Positions 33,641 through 43,267 of a stretch of DNA of 56,635 nucleotides are shown piece after piece (position 1 is the first letter of the stretch; every line of letters begins with the position of its first letter). The notes beneath the pieces are model-generated. The model was given only the letters and a program-made list of their open reading frames with translations, had not been told where the DNA came from and ran no database searches. Source of the stretch: Candidatus Physcousia equi. Lineage in GTDB: Bacteria; Bacteroidota; Bacteroidia; Bacteroidales; Bacteroidaceae. The translations under genes were made by a program, and so were the position numbers. The stretch spans positions 1 through 56,635 of the forward strand of contig JAGHUD010000062.1 of NCBI GenBank assembly GCA_018065005.1. The letters are read 5' to 3'.

Positions 33641-35209
33641 ATGAATTTGATAATCGCAGGCGGAGTTGCCGTGGTGATTATAGCGATATGGACCATCATT
33701 ATCTATCGCGTCACCCTGCCCGCCAAAATGAAGAAAATGGAAGCCGAGGCGGAAGCCAAAGCAAAGGAAAAGGCAGAACAAGCTGCCGAAATGGTGAAGC
33801 AAAAGAAACTCCTCGAAGTGAAAGAGAAGTTCCTCAACAAGAAGGCAGAACTCGAAAAGGAAGTGCAGCAGCGCACACAGCAGATCCAGCAGGGCGAGAA
33901 CCGCATCAAGCAGCGCGAGATGAGTCTCAACCAGCGCCAGGATGAGCTCAACCGCCGCAAGCAAGAGGTGGAAAACCAGCGCCAGCGCACCGAACAAGCA
34001 CAAGCCGCTCTGCAGCAGCGCGAGGAGGACCTCAACAAGCGCGAGGATAGCCTCGTCGAGCAGGAGCGCACCAAGCTCGAAGAAATCAGCGGACTGAGTG
34101 CCGACGAAGCAAAGGAACAACTCATCCAGAGCCTCAAGGACGAGGCGCGCACGGCTGCTGCTTCCTACGTCAACGACATCATGGACGAGGCAAAACTCAA
34201 TGCCAACAAAGAGGCGAAGAAGATCATCATCCAGACCATCCAGCGCGTGGCAACGGAGACAGCCGTAGAGAACAGTGTCACCGTCTTCCACATCGACAAC
34301 GACGACGTCAAGGGACGTGTCATCGGTCGTGAGGGACGCAACATCCGTGCTCTGGAAGCTGCCACTGGTGTAGAAATCGTTGTCGACGACACGCCCGAAG
34401 CCATTGTCATCTCAGCCTTCGACCCCGTGCGTCGCGAGATATGCCGCTTGGCGCTCCATCAACTTGTGGCAGATGGTCGCATCCATCCCGCCCGCATCGA
34501 AGAAGTCGTAGCAAAGGTGAAGAAGCAAGTGGAAGAGGAAATCATGGAAACCGGTAAGCGCACCGCCATCGACCTCGGTGTCCACGGTCTGCATCCCGAA
34601 CTCATCCGCATCATCGGTAAGATGAAGTACCGCTCGTCCTACGGACAGAACCTCCTCCAGCACTCGCGCGAGACAGCCAACCTCTGTGCCGTCATGGCAG
34701 CCGAGTTAGGGCTCAACCCCAAGAAGGCAAAGCGTGCCGGTCTGCTCCACGACATCGGCAAGGTGCCCGACGAAGACCCCGAAATGCCACACGCGCTCTA
34801 TGGTGCCAAGTTGGCTGAGCAGTGCAAGGAGAAACCAGACATCTGCAACGCCATCGGTGCCCACCACGAAGAGATGGAGATGGACACCCTCATCGCTCCC
34901 ATCGTGCAGATTTGCGACGCCATCAGCGGAGCACGCCCCGGAGCACGTCGCGAGATTGTGGAGGCATACATCAAGCGCCTCAAAGATTTGGAGAACATTG
35001 CCATGTCCTATCCCGGCGTCACCAAGACCTATGCCATCCAGGCTGGACGCGAGCTGCGCGTCATTGTGGGTGCCGACAAGATCGACGACAAGCAGATCGA
35101 AGTGCTCTCCAGCGACATCGCCACGCGCATACAGAACGAGATGACCTATCCCGGTCAGGTGAAGATCACCGTCATCCGTGAAACACGTGCGGTGAACTAC
35201 GCCAAGTAG
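33641..35209 (+). CDS. rny: Ribonuclease Y
   Basis: This 522-aa membrane-anchored endoribonuclease initiates mRNA decay. It has an N-terminal transmembrane helix ([20 protein letters not shown]) and a long charged coiled coil (about 30-200). A KH domain with [19 protein letters not shown] follows. The HD domain has [16 protein letters not shown] and [13 protein letters not shown], then [10 protein letters not shown]. It follows zapA by 30 nt and precedes a HAD gene by 36 nt, so the four genes probably share a transcript. Confidence 0.96.
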   Translation: MNLIIAGGVAVVIIAIWTIIIYRVTLPAKMKKMEAEAEAKAKEKAEQAAEMVKQKKLLEVKEKFLNKKAELEKEVQQRTQQIQQGENRIKQREMSLNQRQDELNRRKQEVENQRQRTEQAQAALQQREEDLNKREDSLVEQERTKLEEISGLSADEAKEQLIQSLKDEARTAAASYVNDIMDEAKLNANKEAKKIIIQTIQRVATETAVENSVTVFHIDNDDVKGRVIGREGRNIRALEAATGVEIVVDDTPEAIVISAFDPVRREICRLALHQLVADGRIHPARIEEVVAKVKKQVEEEIMETGKRTAIDLGVHGLHPELIRIIGKMKYRSSYGQNLLQHSRETANLCAVMAAELGLNPKKAKRAGLLHDIGKVPDEDPEMPHALYGAKLAEQCKEKPDICNAIGAHHEEMEMDTLIAPIVQICDAISGARPGARREIVEAYIKRLKDLENIAMSYPGVTKTYAIQAGRELRVIVGADKIDDKQIEVLSSDIATRIQNEMTYPGQVKITVIRETRAVNYAK

Positions 35210-35245
35210 TCAGTATGAATCCTTCCCCCCCAATAAATCCTAACA

Positions 35246-35668
35246 ATGACCATTGCTGTAGACTTTGACGGAACCATTGTGGAGCACCGTTATCCCGAGA
35301 TAGGCAGAGAGCTGCCATTTGCCACACAAACCCTCAAGATGCTCATCGAGGAGGGTCACAAGCTCATCTTGTGGAGTGTGCGAGAAGGTAAGTTGCTCGA
35401 CGAGGCTGTTGCCTTCTGCCGCGAGCGCGGTGTGGAGTTCTATGCCGTGAACAAGGACTTCCCCGAAGAGGAGATCGACAAGAACCGCCATTTCAGTCGC
35501 AAACTGAAAGCCGACCTCTGGATTGACGACCGCAACGTGGGAGGCCTACCCGACTGGGGCACCATCTACGAGATGATCCACCATAAAAAGACCTACGAAC
35601 AGATCCTCCTCGAAGAACTCGGAGTAAGAAAGGAAAAGCCGAAGAAAAAGTGGTGGCAGTTCGGCTAA
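35246..35668 (+). CDS. HAD-superfamily hydrolase, BT0820-like
   Basis: This 140-aa small HAD protein has motif I VDFDGTIVEH (nucleophile Asp and acid Asp), motif II LILWSVREGK (Ser), and the acidic motif IV DLWIDDRNVGG. There is no cap domain. The size and motifs match small Bacteroides HAD phosphatases of unassigned substrate. The C-terminus is basic (RKEKPKKKWWQFG). It is the last gene of the zapA-rny run and is followed by a terminator. Confidence 0.85.
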   Translation: MTIAVDFDGTIVEHRYPEIGRELPFATQTLKMLIEEGHKLILWSVREGKLLDEAVAFCRERGVEFYAVNKDFPEEEIDKNRHFSRKLKADLWIDDRNVGGLPDWGTIYEMIHHKKTYEQILLEELGVRKEKPKKKWWQFG

Positions 35669-35724
35669 GTCTCGCTAAGAACACACCCGAACCTCGCTCC
35701 ACCGCCTATAAGAGGAAAACGCAT

Positions 35725-35764
35725 AAACGCTGCAAGACGTATTCCGTTTTGCAGCGTTTTTTAT
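35725..35764 (+). terminator. Rho-independent terminator after the HAD gene
   Basis: AAACGCTGCAA (35725-35735) pairs with TTGCAGCGTTT (35749-35759), followed by a T-rich run. Confidence 0.9.
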
Positions 35765-35822
35765 TTGCCTAAATGCCTACCTGCAGCAATGCCATTTCCT
35801 CGTTCCTACACAAACTTTTCAG

Positions 35823-35866
35823 TTTCTGCAGCAGAAACCGAAAGTTCGTGCAGCAGAAACTGAAAG
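35823..35866. repeat. 22-bp tandem repeat, locus 3
   Basis: Two exact-length units (35823-35844 and 35845-35866) with core TTTCTGCAGCAGAAAC and tail CGAAAG/TGAAAG, plus decayed flanks (ACTTTTCAG before, TTCGCCACGCG after). Same family as 24795 and 7267. Confidence 0.9.
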
Positions 35867-35942
35867 TTCGCCACGCGATAGAGGGGAAAAGGTGGTGTGG
35901 GGGACCTGAGAGAGCACCGCTAGCGCAAGGTCTGTACAGCGG

Positions 35943-37124
35943 TTATTTCTTCACGAAGTCCTTGACGTAAGCCCTCACCTGGTAGGTCTGTTCTTTATAG
36001 GACGGCATACGCTCGCTCAGTTGCCGACGTATCGTCTCCTCCTCCGAAAGCATATACTTGAACGAGTTGCACAATGCACCTTGTTCAATTTTTTTTGAAT
36101 TGACGATAAGCCGTTCGTCGAGCCCCAGATCCTTAGCTATGCCGCGCGACTTGATGGAATAGCCCAACGCAATGGTGGGCACACACATGGAGTAGGCAGA
36201 GATGACGGCATGCGTGCGCGCTCCGATGAAGAAGCTGCACTTGGAGATGACGTGCCTGATCTGACAATAGTTCAGCCCATCGATGTCGAGCACACTGATT
36301 CGCTCCACTTGCCCGAAAGAATCGCTGATGATGCGGCACATCTGCCGGTCGTCTTGGTTCACGCTGCCAGCATTCCATGTGACGTGTGGGACGAGCAGAA
36401 TGTGGAGATCCGTCTCCTTGAGGATGAAAGAGAGAAGCGACTTCACCTCCTCGCCAAAACGGTTGTCGAGTCCCATGTTGCCGGTGACATAGTTGCTGAT
36501 GTTGATGCCCACCACCTTGGCTCCTCCGAGCAGTGCATGGGGCAAGGGACAAGGCTCGGCAGGAAGGATGAAGGCTGGGTCGGGACAGAGACAGACGTGC
36601 TTGAGGCCGAGTTGCTTGAAGAAGTCGTAGGTGAGCGACTCACGGGCATAGATGAGCGAAAAGTTGAAGAGGGTGCGCTTCTTGGCAGGAGTGAGGTTTT
36701 CGGGTCCCATGGAGCAGCCCCACAGGATGGTCTTGACGCCTCTTTTGTGGAGTTTATCGTTGGTGAAGATCACCTCATTGTCGTCGTAGCACATCATATC
36801 GCCGCCCGTGGAGATCATGACGTCGCCGGCATGAATCAGTTTCAGGAAGCTTCTGTAGGGATAGAGCAGCCTCCAGCGCCGTGTGCACGTCGTGCGGAAA
36901 ATCTTGTTGATGAGTGCCAAAAACTTGTCCACCAGGAGCGACTCTCTGCGGCAGGGCACCAACTGGACGTAGTGCCCCACCTCGAGCCGTTGGTCGAGCT
37001 CAACGTCGCGGCAATATGCGACCAAGTTTTCGGGTTTTTCTTCGAGCAAGAGGGCGGTGCCTTTGGCAATGGCTTCACATCCTCTGTTGCCACCATCCAG
37101 GTGTATGGGAAAGAAGTATTTCAT
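35943..37124 (-). CDS. Polysaccharide pyruvyl transferase family protein
   Basis: This 393-aa protein belongs to the CsaB/WcaK-like pyruvyl transferase family, which adds ketal pyruvate from PEP to polysaccharide sugars. Motifs seen are GNRGCEAIAKGTA near the start, MISTGGDMMCYDD, LWGCSMGPEN, and the C-terminal FFIGARTHAVISAYSM with ALGYSIKSRGIAKDLG. The ATG at 37124 overlaps the wzy stop as TGATG, showing translational coupling. It is the last gene of the wzz-wzx-nitroreductase-wzy operon. The acceptor sugar is unknown. Confidence 0.88.
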   Translation of the reverse strand: MKYFFPIHLDGGNRGCEAIAKGTALLLEEKPENLVAYCRDVELDQRLEVGHYVQLVPCRRESLLVDKFLALINKIFRTTCTRRWRLLYPYRSFLKLIHAGDVMISTGGDMMCYDDNEVIFTNDKLHKRGVKTILWGCSMGPENLTPAKKRTLFNFSLIYARESLTYDFFKQLGLKHVCLCPDPAFILPAEPCPLPHALLGGAKVVGINISNYVTGNMGLDNRFGEEVKSLLSFILKETDLHILLVPHVTWNAGSVNQDDRQMCRIISDSFGQVERISVLDIDGLNYCQIRHVISKCSFFIGARTHAVISAYSMCVPTIALGYSIKSRGIAKDLGLDERLIVNSKKIEQGALCNSFKYMLSEEETIRRQLSERMPSYKEQTYQVRAYVKDFVKK

Positions 37125-38419
37125 CACTGTTCCGAGTTATTTTCTTCTTGCTTGCAGTCCTTTTTCCATACGAATCGCAGTTTTGAAAACAGGTATAGCA
37201 GGACCGCCACAAGATAGATGATTGCTAAAGCTATATGATAGTAGCGATAATAGAAGATGCCGAACACAGGAACGGCAGCAAGCACATAGATGAGCAAGAG
37301 TTCCTCGATGTCGAACTCCTTGCGGTTGTAGTAGCGAATGACCAAGACACTGAGGAGCGCAAAGATGCAGCAGAGCACAAAGGCACCTCCTACACCTATG
37401 TCGAGCATCCACGACCCGACATGCGAGGCAAAGACGCCGATGAAGAATCCCTCTCGGGCGGTTCGCTCCTCCTTCGTGTCGGTGTATTGCTTCTGTGTCA
37501 GCAGGAAGCTGGAGAGGGGGAGCTCGCGCTCCACGTAGTAGAGGTCGCTGTTGTGGTTGTCGTAGAAATAGCAGAAGTTGGCAAAGGACTGCCCAGCATA
37601 TTGCAGCATACTGCCGCTTGTTCCCTCATCCTTCTCTCCGAAACGGGAGTCGGAGACGGCAACCACATAGACCAATCCCAGCGCCACGATGGGGACGCTC
37701 ATGATGGAGAAAAAGATCTTGACCTTCCTGACGAGTGCCTTGCGGAAGAGGCACAGACAGAAGAGAAACATTAGGGCGAAGTTGAGGATTTCGGTGCGGT
37801 CGCCCGTCAGCATACCACGCAGAATAGGCGCAAGAGCCGTGAAGAGCAGTATCCAGGTGAGCCAAAGGGGACGCTTCTCCACACAAGTGTAGTAGAAGAA
37901 AAGTGGCAATCCGAGTTGGGTGAGGTTGGTGGTCAGATAGAGTGCCTGTACGGGCAGGGGCATGGAGAAGACCTTGATGTCGACGGGCGACATGTCTCCG
38001 GCATAGCCCGCATCCTTGAGGTCGCGAAAGTCGCCACTGAGGATGGTGTCGATGGAGTCAAAGACGAGAGCTGCCACCAGAAGTCCCTGGACGACAATGA
38101 GGAAGGTGAAGGCGTAGAGTGTCTTTCGGTGGGTGATGGTGATGCGCTCGATCTTTTCGGGATGCAGAAAAGAGAAGGGGAAGATCGTGATGGTGATGAA
38201 GCCGCAGTAGAGGAGGGTGGGCACAATGCCAAACTCGGGTGTCCAGCCGTCGCAGAGCACGCCACTTCCCTCCAGATAGCCGAGCTCGACCATGAGGATG
38301 CAGCAAAAGGACGTGATGGCATACAAGAGGGACATGTAGACCGCACAGTCGAAGACGTGACGCTTTTGCCAGAAGTAATAGGTGAGTCCTGAGAAATATA
38401 TGAGTGGGAAAAAGTGCAT
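37124..38419 (-). CDS. wzy: O-antigen/capsule polymerase Wzy-like membrane protein
   Basis: This 431-aa inner-membrane protein has about ten to twelve hydrophobic helices and a large loop near 270-330 (VSDSRFGEKDEGTSGSMLQY). That is the layout of Wzy and EpsG-type polymerases, which join lipid-linked repeat units in the periplasm. Sequence conservation in this family is poor, so the call rests on topology and on lying between wzx and the pyruvyl transferase. It starts 12 nt after the nitroreductase stop. Confidence 0.78.
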   Translation of the reverse strand: MHFFPLIYFSGLTYYFWQKRHVFDCAVYMSLLYAITSFCCILMVELGYLEGSGVLCDGWTPEFGIVPTLLYCGFITITIFPFSFLHPEKIERITITHRKTLYAFTFLIVVQGLLVAALVFDSIDTILSGDFRDLKDAGYAGDMSPVDIKVFSMPLPVQALYLTTNLTQLGLPLFFYYTCVEKRPLWLTWILLFTALAPILRGMLTGDRTEILNFALMFLFCLCLFRKALVRKVKIFFSIMSVPIVALGLVYVVAVSDSRFGEKDEGTSGSMLQYAGQSFANFCYFYDNHNSDLYYVERELPLSSFLLTQKQYTDTKEERTAREGFFIGVFASHVGSWMLDIGVGGAFVLCCIFALLSVLVIRYYNRKEFDIEELLLIYVLAAVPVFGIFYYRYYHIALAIIYLVAVLLYLFSKLRFVWKKDCKQEENNSEQ

Positions 38420-38431
38420 CGACGCTGTCTT

Positions 38432-39424
38432 TTAGGTATGGAAGACGTTCGTTGTGGTGAAATCTTTACGGGTGGAGATGGCAATTTTCATTTCCGGAAG
38501 CATTTCGCCGACTCCGATGATGACAATCATGACCTCGCTGTCGGGAATGTGAAAACACTTCTTCATCTCGTTCAGCTTGTTGGACATGAAACCGCAGGAG
38601 AGGGGAATGCTGCCCAGTCCAACGTAGTGGAGCGCATTGATAAGATTCTGGGCATAGAGGCCTCCATCGACGTAGCACTGGAATGGTTCATGGCCGAGAA
38701 ATCCCTTCATGTCGGCAGTGACAACGATGCTGCAGTGGATGTCGTCATGGAAACCATTGCATCCGCTTTGCATCTGGAGCAGGCGGTGGGAGTCTTCGCC
38801 AAAGTAGACGTGGGTGTGCCATGCCTGTCGGTTGCACGCTGAGGGGGTGCGAGATGCCAGTTCGAGGGCTTCGGCTATCTTTTGGTGCGACGGGAGTCGG
38901 TCGGCAAAGTAGCGAATGGAGTGGCGGCTGTAGAGAAGCGACCGGAAGTCGCCCTTGGCTGCCTGCTGCAACTTGTCGCACTGCTCCATCCTGATGCCTG
39001 CGGGCAAGTGTAAATCGCTGGGTTGGACACCGACCTGCTTGCACAACTCGTCAAAACGGGTCTCTATCTGTGGAATGGCGACGCCATCCTTCTGCTGAAA
39101 GACGATGTACTCTTTGATGGTGGAGAGGGGGTAGACGACAAAGGGCTTGTCGGCATACTTCTCCACATAGGTCTGCAGTCGCCCCATCAGGGCAAGCACC
39201 TTTGCCTGACCGAAACCGCGCCTGGTGGTGCGCATGGACATGCCCTTCTCGATGACGTGGGTTTCGCGCTGCAGCGTGTATTGCATCTTCCGTTGGTCTG
39301 AGTCGGTGCGCTTCGACGCATTATAGCGGCAGAGGCTTCTCCAGTAGCGCAGGGTCTCGATGAGAAAGCGCAGCGAGAGTGGAAGCCTCTCGAAGAGTGC
39401 ATTTTTTATTTTTTTGCAGTTCAT
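38432..39424 (-). CDS. Nitroreductase-family protein in capsule operon
   Basis: This 330-aa protein has a roughly 150-residue N-terminal extension and then a flavin-binding nitroreductase domain. The domain begins SRHSIRYFADRLPSHQKI (FMN phosphate site) and continues with SRTPSACNRQAWHTHVYF and a C-terminal LNALHYVGLGS-like stretch (INALHYVGLGSIPLSCGF). Nitroreductases of this kind recur with pyruvyl transferases in Bacteroidetes polysaccharide loci; their substrate is unknown. The ATG overlaps the wzx stop (ATGA). I chose it over the longer frame because that would run through wzx. Confidence 0.82.
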   Translation of the reverse strand: MNCKKIKNALFERLPLSLRFLIETLRYWRSLCRYNASKRTDSDQRKMQYTLQRETHVIEKGMSMRTTRRGFGQAKVLALMGRLQTYVEKYADKPFVVYPLSTIKEYIVFQQKDGVAIPQIETRFDELCKQVGVQPSDLHLPAGIRMEQCDKLQQAAKGDFRSLLYSRHSIRYFADRLPSHQKIAEALELASRTPSACNRQAWHTHVYFGEDSHRLLQMQSGCNGFHDDIHCSIVVTADMKGFLGHEPFQCYVDGGLYAQNLINALHYVGLGSIPLSCGFMSNKLNEMKKCFHIPDSEVMIVIIGVGEMLPEMKIAISTRKDFTTTNVFHT

Positions 39425-40743
39425 CTTAGTAATGTTTTCAGGTTGAGCATATCCTTCCAGCCGAAAAAGATGGATTGTATTTGCTTTCGAAATATCTTGC
39501 GATAGCTGGGGATGATGAGGTTGGCAAGTGTGCCCGAGGTGAGGATGGTGACGATGGACACCCAGGCGGCACCCTGTATGCCGTAGCTCTCGATGAGCAC
39601 AAAGTTGAGACCGACGCACACCGCACAACCGATGAGGTTTCTCACGGAGGCATACTTCTGCTTACCCTCTACGATAATCATCTGGCCTGAGGTCTGCGAA
39701 AGGGCGTCGCCAACAATCTTGAATCCCAGCACGGAGAGCACGGAGGCAGCTGCGATGTAGGTGGGGCCAAAGGTGACGTAGACGATGGGGTATGCGAGGA
39801 GGCTGGTTGCCACGCCGATGATGATGCAGATGCTGACGGTCACGTTCATGAAGACACGCGAGAGGCGGTTGTACTTCTCTTCGCTCTCTTCCCTGGCTGC
39901 CACCAGCACGGGGCTGACCGTCTGCGAGATGATGGTGGGCACGAACACCAGCAGCTCGGCAAAACGCACGGCAACGGAGTAGATGCCCAGTTCGCTCTTG
40001 TCTATCATGTTGCCAATCATGATTTGGTCGATGCGGTTGTAGACAATGATGGCTGCACCCGAGAGCAGCAGGGGGAAGGACTGCTGCACCATGTATTTGG
40101 CTGTCTGCCGGTCGAAAGTCCACTTCTTGACCGTGTCTATCTTTCTTTGATAGGACAGGATGTAGCCTGAGGCGAGAAGCAGAGAGTCGATGACGAGGGA
40201 GAGGATGAAATAGATGAGCGGCAGGTGGAGCTGCACAAACGAGACTTTGATGAGGACTCCGACGATGGTGCGGGTGATCTCGGTCTTCACCACGTATTCG
40301 TTCCAGACGATCGAGGTGAAATGATTGCGTGCCACCCAGGTGGTGTTGAGCAAGACGGAGAGGGCGTAGATGAGGATGTAGAGGCGGGTGGAGCCGTCGC
40401 TCTCGCACAGAAAGGTGGTGACGAGAATGGCGACGAGGGTGATGCTGGCAAAAAGGAGCTTGAGCAGGAAGGTGGTGCCGACAATCTTGTCTCTCAGATG
40501 GGGCGACTTAGACTCTTCCCTGACTTGTATGAAGTCGAGTCCGAAATCGGCAAAGACCTGAAAGATGGCAACGAAACTGATGACATAGTTCATCGTGCCA
40601 TAGAGTTCCTTGCCAAGATAGCGAGCCACGATGATGCCCACTACCAACACGCTCAGCAGGCTGACACACTTGCCGGAGACGGCCCACAGCACATTGGTGA
40701 GGACTTTCTTCTTGCCTTCTGGTATTTTGTCAAGCGACGACAT
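39421..40743 (-). CDS. wzx: Polysaccharide flippase Wzx
   Basis: This 440-aa MATE/MOP-type transporter flips undecaprenyl-linked repeat units across the inner membrane. It has about twelve to fourteen helices, starting VLWAVSGKCVSLLSVLVVG and including PLLLSGAAIIVYNRIDQIMIG, typical of RfbX/Wzx proteins. It overlaps the wzz 3' end by 14 nt and the nitroreductase start by 4 nt. Confidence 0.92.
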   Translation of the reverse strand: MSSLDKIPEGKKKVLTNVLWAVSGKCVSLLSVLVVGIIVARYLGKELYGTMNYVISFVAIFQVFADFGLDFIQVREESKSPHLRDKIVGTTFLLKLLFASITLVAILVTTFLCESDGSTRLYILIYALSVLLNTTWVARNHFTSIVWNEYVVKTEITRTIVGVLIKVSFVQLHLPLIYFILSLVIDSLLLASGYILSYQRKIDTVKKWTFDRQTAKYMVQQSFPLLLSGAAIIVYNRIDQIMIGNMIDKSELGIYSVAVRFAELLVFVPTIISQTVSPVLVAAREESEEKYNRLSRVFMNVTVSICIIIGVATSLLAYPIVYVTFGPTYIAAASVLSVLGFKIVGDALSQTSGQMIIVEGKQKYASVRNLIGCAVCVGLNFVLIESYGIQGAAWVSIVTILTSGTLANLIIPSYRKIFRKQIQSIFFGWKDMLNLKTLLR

Positions 40744-41812
40744 CTCCCTCCTCTTCCGTTGGCTTGTTGCTGTTTATGCCTCGACACTGCCAGATGGCGG
40801 TGGCAAAGGTTACCAGAATGAGCATACCGGCAACAAAGAGCATGCGCTTAGGACCTGCTGGCTTGACTGGCACGGTGGAGCTCTGCAGGGTGGTGAAGGC
40901 GGGTGTCTTCTCTTGCACCTTTGCCTTCATGGCTTGCAACTGGGTCATCATTGCCTGATAGGCTCCCATCTTGATGGACAACTCGTTTTCCAGACGGTCG
41001 CGCTCCGAAAGGCTCGACTGCATCAGGGCGTCCTTGTGCTTGTCGCAATACTGGCTGTAGTCACTCAGTGCCTTTTGGTATTCCGTTTCGGTGCTGTCTG
41101 CCAGTTTCTGACAGTACTCCAGGTCGAGTCGTGCCTTTTGTGTTCTGTAGTCAATGATGAAATTCTGAAGACGCTCCATCAGACTATCAGCCAAGACGGC
41201 ACAGATATAGGGGTCTTGGTCCTTGACCGAGATGCTGATGACGTCGGTCTTGCGGTCTACTCGGCAGGAGATGTTGTTTTTCACCATGAGCATGATGTTG
41301 TATTCCTTCTCGGTCAAGCGGAAGGGATCGTGCTGCTTGACTTCCGTGGCGTCCGCCCCTTCAGTATCGCTGCTGAAGAGGCCCGACAGCCAAAGTTTCA
41401 GCTTCACGAAGGGCTGGGTCAGGAGATTCTGCTTCTGGTGTTTATAGAGGTAGGTGTAGTAGTCGGTGGTGAGTTTGCCGTCGATGGTGGTCACCTGTAT
41501 ATCAAACAAGCCTACCAAAAACTCAGGCGACTGAAACAGGTCGGGATACAGCGTGGGATAGATAGCATCGTTGCCACCGCCACCAAGGTTGAAGCCAAAG
41601 GAGGAGGCGAGCGACGAGATGCTTCCGCCCACATCTTCGCCACCAGACTCGGGAGCAAGCTTCACGTCGCAGATGTAGAATCTGGGCTGCGGAAAGATCC
41701 AGATGCAGGAAAGGATGAATGTCACAACCCACACCTTGAAAAAGGTTTTCTTTTTCGACTTAAGGCGACGCATCACCTTGCTTATGTCAATAATTCGCTT
41801 TTCGTTTTCCAT
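40730..41812 (-). CDS. wzz: Chain-length determinant protein, Wzz family
   Basis: This 360-aa protein has an N-terminal helix (VWVVTFILSCIWIF), a large periplasmic domain with long helices and a C-terminal helix (RMLFVAGMLILVTFATAIW) preceded by a Pro-rich stretch (VKPAGPKR). That is the Wzz topology without a kinase domain. A glycine-rich segment (GFNLGGGGND) lies near residue 75. It heads the operon for wzx, nitroreductase, wzy and pyruvyl transferase. It is a second co-polymerase in addition to Wzc. Confidence 0.9.
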   Translation of the reverse strand: MENEKRIIDISKVMRRLKSKKKTFFKVWVVTFILSCIWIFPQPRFYICDVKLAPESGGEDVGGSISSLASSFGFNLGGGGNDAIYPTLYPDLFQSPEFLVGLFDIQVTTIDGKLTTDYYTYLYKHQKQNLLTQPFVKLKLWLSGLFSSDTEGADATEVKQHDPFRLTEKEYNIMLMVKNNISCRVDRKTDVISISVKDQDPYICAVLADSLMERLQNFIIDYRTQKARLDLEYCQKLADSTETEYQKALSDYSQYCDKHKDALMQSSLSERDRLENELSIKMGAYQAMMTQLQAMKAKVQEKTPAFTTLQSSTVPVKPAGPKRMLFVAGMLILVTFATAIWQCRGINSNKPTEEEGDVVA

Positions 41813-41903
41813 AACTTTTCTTATTCCTTTGTCTTTTAAACGAAATGTGAGGGCTTTTTATTGTGCTACAGAAGGAGCTTTTATGTATTATATTTTTCGT
41901 GCA

Positions 41904-41911
41904 CAAAGGTA
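41904..41911 (-). promoter_or_regulatory. -7 element of the wzz operon
   Basis: TACCTTTG on the minus strand, 91 nt upstream of the wzz ATG; only a partial -33 is visible. Confidence 0.55.
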
Positions 41912-42082
41912 CAAAAAAAAATGACATGGTCAGCATCTGTAGCCTGAATAATCGCTACAAACTTGGACCATTTCAAAAAAAAGGGGAAAAATAAAAGGCT
42001 TCTCACGTAATAAAAAACGCTTTGATTCGTTAACTATAATATATAGAAAAATAAATAACCGACGATACCCCCCTCTTTACTC

Positions 42083-43267
42083 ATGAAAACTATAATGCTC
42101 GTTTTTGGCACACGCCCTGAGGCCATCAAGATGTGTCCACTCGTCAAAAAACTGCAAAAGCACCCCGACACCTTCAAGACCGTGGTGTGCGTCACTGGCC
42201 AACACCGCGAGATGCTGGATCAGGTGCTGAGAATCTTTGACGTTGCTCCAGACTACGACCTCAACATCATGAAACAAGGACAGGATCTGACGGATGTGAC
42301 GGCACGCGTGCTGACGGGACTGAGAGAGGTGTTCAAAGAGTGCCGACCGGACGTTGTGCTCGTACATGGCGACACCACGACGTCCATGGCTGGCGCACTG
42401 GCAGCCTTCTACGCTCAGATTCCCGTGGGACACGTGGAGGCTGGACTGCGCACCCACAACCTGCAAAGCCCATGGCCAGAAGAGATGAACCGACAGGTGA
42501 CGGGACGCATCGCCACCTTCCACTTCTGCCCCACTCCGCTCTCTGAACGTAACCTCAAGGAGGAACATGCGCTGGGCAACACCTACGTCACGGGAAACAC
42601 CGTCATCGATGCGCTCCACATGGTGGTGGAGAAGCTCTCCTCCGACACGGCGCTTGCCGAGGAGCAAGACCAAATTCTCCTGGATGCTGGCTACGACGTG
42701 ACACGTCTGAAGGGCGGGAAGAAGCTCGTATTGATTACGGGACACCGCAGAGAGAACTTTGGTGATGGATTCATCCGCATGGTCAGCGCCATGAAAGACC
42801 TCTCTGAGAGGTATCCGGAGGTAGACTTCGTGTACCCCATGCACCTCAACCCCAACGTGAGAAAACCCATCGCTCAGGTGTTCGGCGAGGCTGCCATCAA
42901 CCGTGGGTCTTCGCTTTCGTCATCGTCATCATTGGGCAGGAACTTCTTTTTCATCGAGCCCCTTCAGTATCTCGAATTTGTTCATCTCATGAGCAAAAGC
43001 ACCATCGTGCTGACCGACTCTGGCGGCATTCAAGAGGAGGCGCCGGGACTGGGAAAACCCGTGCTTGTGATGCGCGACACAACAGAACGCCCCGAAGCCC
43101 TGGCATCGGGAACGGTGCACCTGGTCGGCACCGATTACGACCGTATCATGCAGGAGGTGAGCACCCTGCTGGAGAATCAAGAGGCCTATGAACGTATGTC
43201 AAAAGCACTCAACCCCTATGGCGACGGACACGCATGTGAACGAATCATCAAACATCTGGCACAATGA
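42083..43267 (+). CDS. wecB: UDP-N-acetylglucosamine 2-epimerase (non-hydrolysing)
   Basis: This 394-aa enzyme converts UDP-GlcNAc to UDP-ManNAc for capsule synthesis. Motifs: VFGTRPEAIKM, TGQHREMLDQVL, VHGDTTTSMAGALAAFY, GHVEAGLRTHN, TDSGGIQEEAPGLGKPVLV and RDTTERPEAL. An unusual insert of about 15 residues containing SSLSSSSSLG, encoded by a TCATCG-like microsatellite, sits between HLNPNVRKP and FFIEPLQYLEF. It overlaps the next gene by 4 nt (ATGA). I see no TAnnTTTG promoter in the 270-bp gap upstream. Confidence 0.95.
   Translation: MKTIMLVFGTRPEAIKMCPLVKKLQKHPDTFKTVVCVTGQHREMLDQVLRIFDVAPDYDLNIMKQGQDLTDVTARVLTGLREVFKECRPDVVLVHGDTTTSMAGALAAFYAQIPVGHVEAGLRTHNLQSPWPEEMNRQVTGRIATFHFCPTPLSERNLKEEHALGNTYVTGNTVIDALHMVVEKLSSDTALAEEQDQILLDAGYDVTRLKGGKKLVLITGHRRENFGDGFIRMVSAMKDLSERYPEVDFVYPMHLNPNVRKPIAQVFGEAAINRGSSLSSSSSLGRNFFFIEPLQYLEFVHLMSKSTIVLTDSGGIQEEAPGLGKPVLVMRDTTERPEALASGTVHLVGTDYDRIMQEVSTLLENQEAYERMSKALNPYGDGHACERIIKHLAQ

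Noticed and set aside
42001..42082. A Bacteroidetes promoter for wecB
   Set aside because: CGCTTTG near 42018 lacks the TA of TAnnTTTG and there is no correctly spaced TTTG; I see no supportable promoter.
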